Source: Blastobasis lacticolella
Taxonomy: Eukaryota; Arthropoda; Insecta; Lepidoptera; Blastobasidae
NCBI GenBank assembly: GCA_905147135.1
Contig: LR990051.1
Location: 19,807,115-19,871,114, forward strand
Reading direction: 5' to 3'
DNA length: 64,000 nucleotides
Part shown: in pieces, positions 62,786 through 64,000 of the stretch
Position numbering within the stretch: position 1 is the first letter of the stretch
Layout of the letters: each line of letters starts with the position of its first letter
Position numbers and translations under genes: made by a program
The notes under the pieces: generated by a model
Databases searched by the model: none
What the model was told of the DNA's origin: nothing
Seen by the model: the letters and a program-made list of their open reading frames with translations, nothing else

Positions 62786-62945
62786 AGCTTTGGTGTGGTG
62801 GCAGCATGCTTGCGAGGTAACCAAGGTTAAGCAAAGCAGTGTCCGGGAAGTGGATGGGTGACCGTTTTGTTCTGTGAGGCTAGTCGAAGTTCAGCTTCGC
62901 AACGAGGTCGCCACTTGTTAGGTGTGCCTCCTAATACCGGCCAAG
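62786..62945 (+). mobile_element. 5S rRNA-derived SINE-like unit, copy 2
   Basis: 'aaggttaagcaaagc' (62823-62837) and 'ggaagtggatgggtgaccg' (62846-62864) are box A- and box C-like. The tail 'gaggctagtcgaagttcagc', 'ttcgcaac', 'ttaggtgtgcctcctaat' corresponds to copy 1. The 5' portion ('tggtgtggtggcagcatgct', 'tgcgaggtaacc') is unlike 5S rRNA. Confidence 0.75.
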
Positions 62946-62949
62946 TATG

Positions 62950-64000
62950 ATGTTTATAAAAAAATAAAACCAACTTCGAAATATTCAAATTACTAAAGAG
63001 TAAAAAGTTAACTTTTTATCATAATACGAGTACGTTAGATTATTTTTGGAGGCTGTGCCAGCACAGTAATATTCGTCAGGGGAGGGTGTAACCTTTGGGG
63101 GGGGGAGGGTTATTGTGTGACATCGACTTCATATATCTAACTTACTCGTATTGTATGATAAAAACTTTTTTTTCCTTTTTTGTTATTTAAGGACTTTAAC
63201 CACAACATTATTCTTAAAAAAAAAATTATGATGTGAAAAACAAAGACTAAACAAAGCTAAAAACAATTTCGTAATTCGAATAATTTAGTCTATGCGTTCG
63301 GGAACTCGTTTGTGTATAATTGAAGTCTGTGTGGAATAAATAATGTGTTGAATGTCAGTTGTGCGGAATCCATATTGTGTAGAATCGCGAATAGGTGGAA
63401 TTGCGTTTGTGTTGTACATCGATCAATCCTAACGGACACACACATACACACTTCAAACTTTTAATTTAAACTATAGCTTTCTAACCCCCACGATGAAAGA
63501 GGAATTATTTTTTGTGGGGCTTATAAAAGCAATAGCCGAACTAGCCCCCAATACAGCGTACGCAAGACAGCCACAGCAATTCAGCCGGCAGTAACTCAAC
63601 TCGACGATAATCTGCTCATCTGGATGCCGACAAGCGCGCTGTCGCTAAACAGCTACAAATAATCCATAATTTAGTGGCACCCACATTAGCATACAATACC
63701 AATGGAGGCTCTGCCACATAAAAGTGGAGCATCCAATCCGGCCCACGTCAATGGCAGCGTTACATCAAATTATTCCATTCCATTTTAGACGAAATGTATA
63801 CAGAGCAAACATGAAAAGAGAACAAAATTAAGCATTACGGCGGCGCGAGCGAGAGGCGGGAGCGGGAGCGGGGAGGTTTACACAATGAGATGCCTGACAG
63901 AAAATACAAATGATGATTGCATTAATTAATTTCATTACAGTTTTTATTTCATTCTGACATCTCCATATCCACAATTTTATTTTATTTTGACATTGTTATT
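62950..64000. other. No gene; possible TATA promoter
   Basis: AT-rich with a poly-G run at 63098-63106. 'cttataaaagcaatagc' near 63522 would serve as a TATA box, but no start codon-led frame, cap-site motif or transcript evidence follows. 63840-63875 is GC-rich ('gcgagcgagaggcgggagcg'). Confidence 0.3.

Noticed and set aside
62040..62945. 5S rRNA genes
   Set aside because: Only the internal-promoter segments are conserved; the terminal helices of 5S rRNA are missing and a shared non-5S tail follows.
63500..63640. TATA-containing promoter with gene
   Set aside because: The TATAAAA word is suitable, but there is no downstream start codon-led exon, cap motif or other support; kept only as a note in the last region.

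Overview
This window looks like intergenic or intronic nuclear DNA from a lepidopteran (moth or butterfly), recognised by its repeats rather than by genes. It carries several dispersed families I recognise from lepidopteran genomes: a tRNA-Gly-derived SINE ending in a 'gctagatggcgctgtg' block, a second tRNA-like SINE ('gtccgactcgtaagcg' head), a 'gtgtccggcagagtagaata' element with a (GAT)n tail, and 3' ends of Jockey/CR1-like and RTE-like LINEs. Base composition is moderately AT-rich. No open reading frame exceeds 161 codons, and I found no convincing host protein-coding exon, genuine tRNA gene, rRNA gene or CRISPR array. The bacterial-style vocabulary of operons and RBSs does not apply.

Layout. 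0-7 kb: a 500-bp inverted-repeat element, SINE and LINE remnants, a possible CRE/p53-like regulatory dyad near 2.2 kb, a two-copy AT-rich repeat at 4.6 kb and a nested element at 5.9-6.4 kb. 7-16 kb: a 203-bp MITE with TIRs and a 7-bp TSD, three tRNA-Gly SINEs (one holding a MITE, one sitting inside another repeat), and several small MITEs. 17-26 kb: tRNA-like SINEs, two with clear target-site duplications, and foldback elements. 26-34 kb: mostly unique sequence, a LINE 3' end with a poly(A) tract, a local ~335-bp tandem array, a head-to-head MITE pair and two overlapping unexplained ORFs. 34-41 kb: a transposon with a recognisable filled/empty site (37.1-37.35 kb) and a 40-bp perfect GC-rich palindrome. 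41-54 kb: hairpins, RT fragments, a SINE fragment with a perfect 19-bp TSD, and a 200-bp palindromic foldback element. 54-64 kb: its 170-bp sibling, RTE-like pseudogene fragments, more SINEs and two 5S-rRNA-derived SINE-like units.

Nothing here acts together as a pathway. The biology is a layered history of transposition: autonomous LINEs (all copies here 5'-truncated and dead) very probably supplied the machinery for the SINEs, and TIR elements of several families inserted among and into them. The most checkable results are exact insertion boundaries from TSDs, the filled/empty site pair at 37.1 versus 34.9 kb, the GC-rich foldback family, and the 5S-derived repeats. Boundaries without a stated TSD are approximate.
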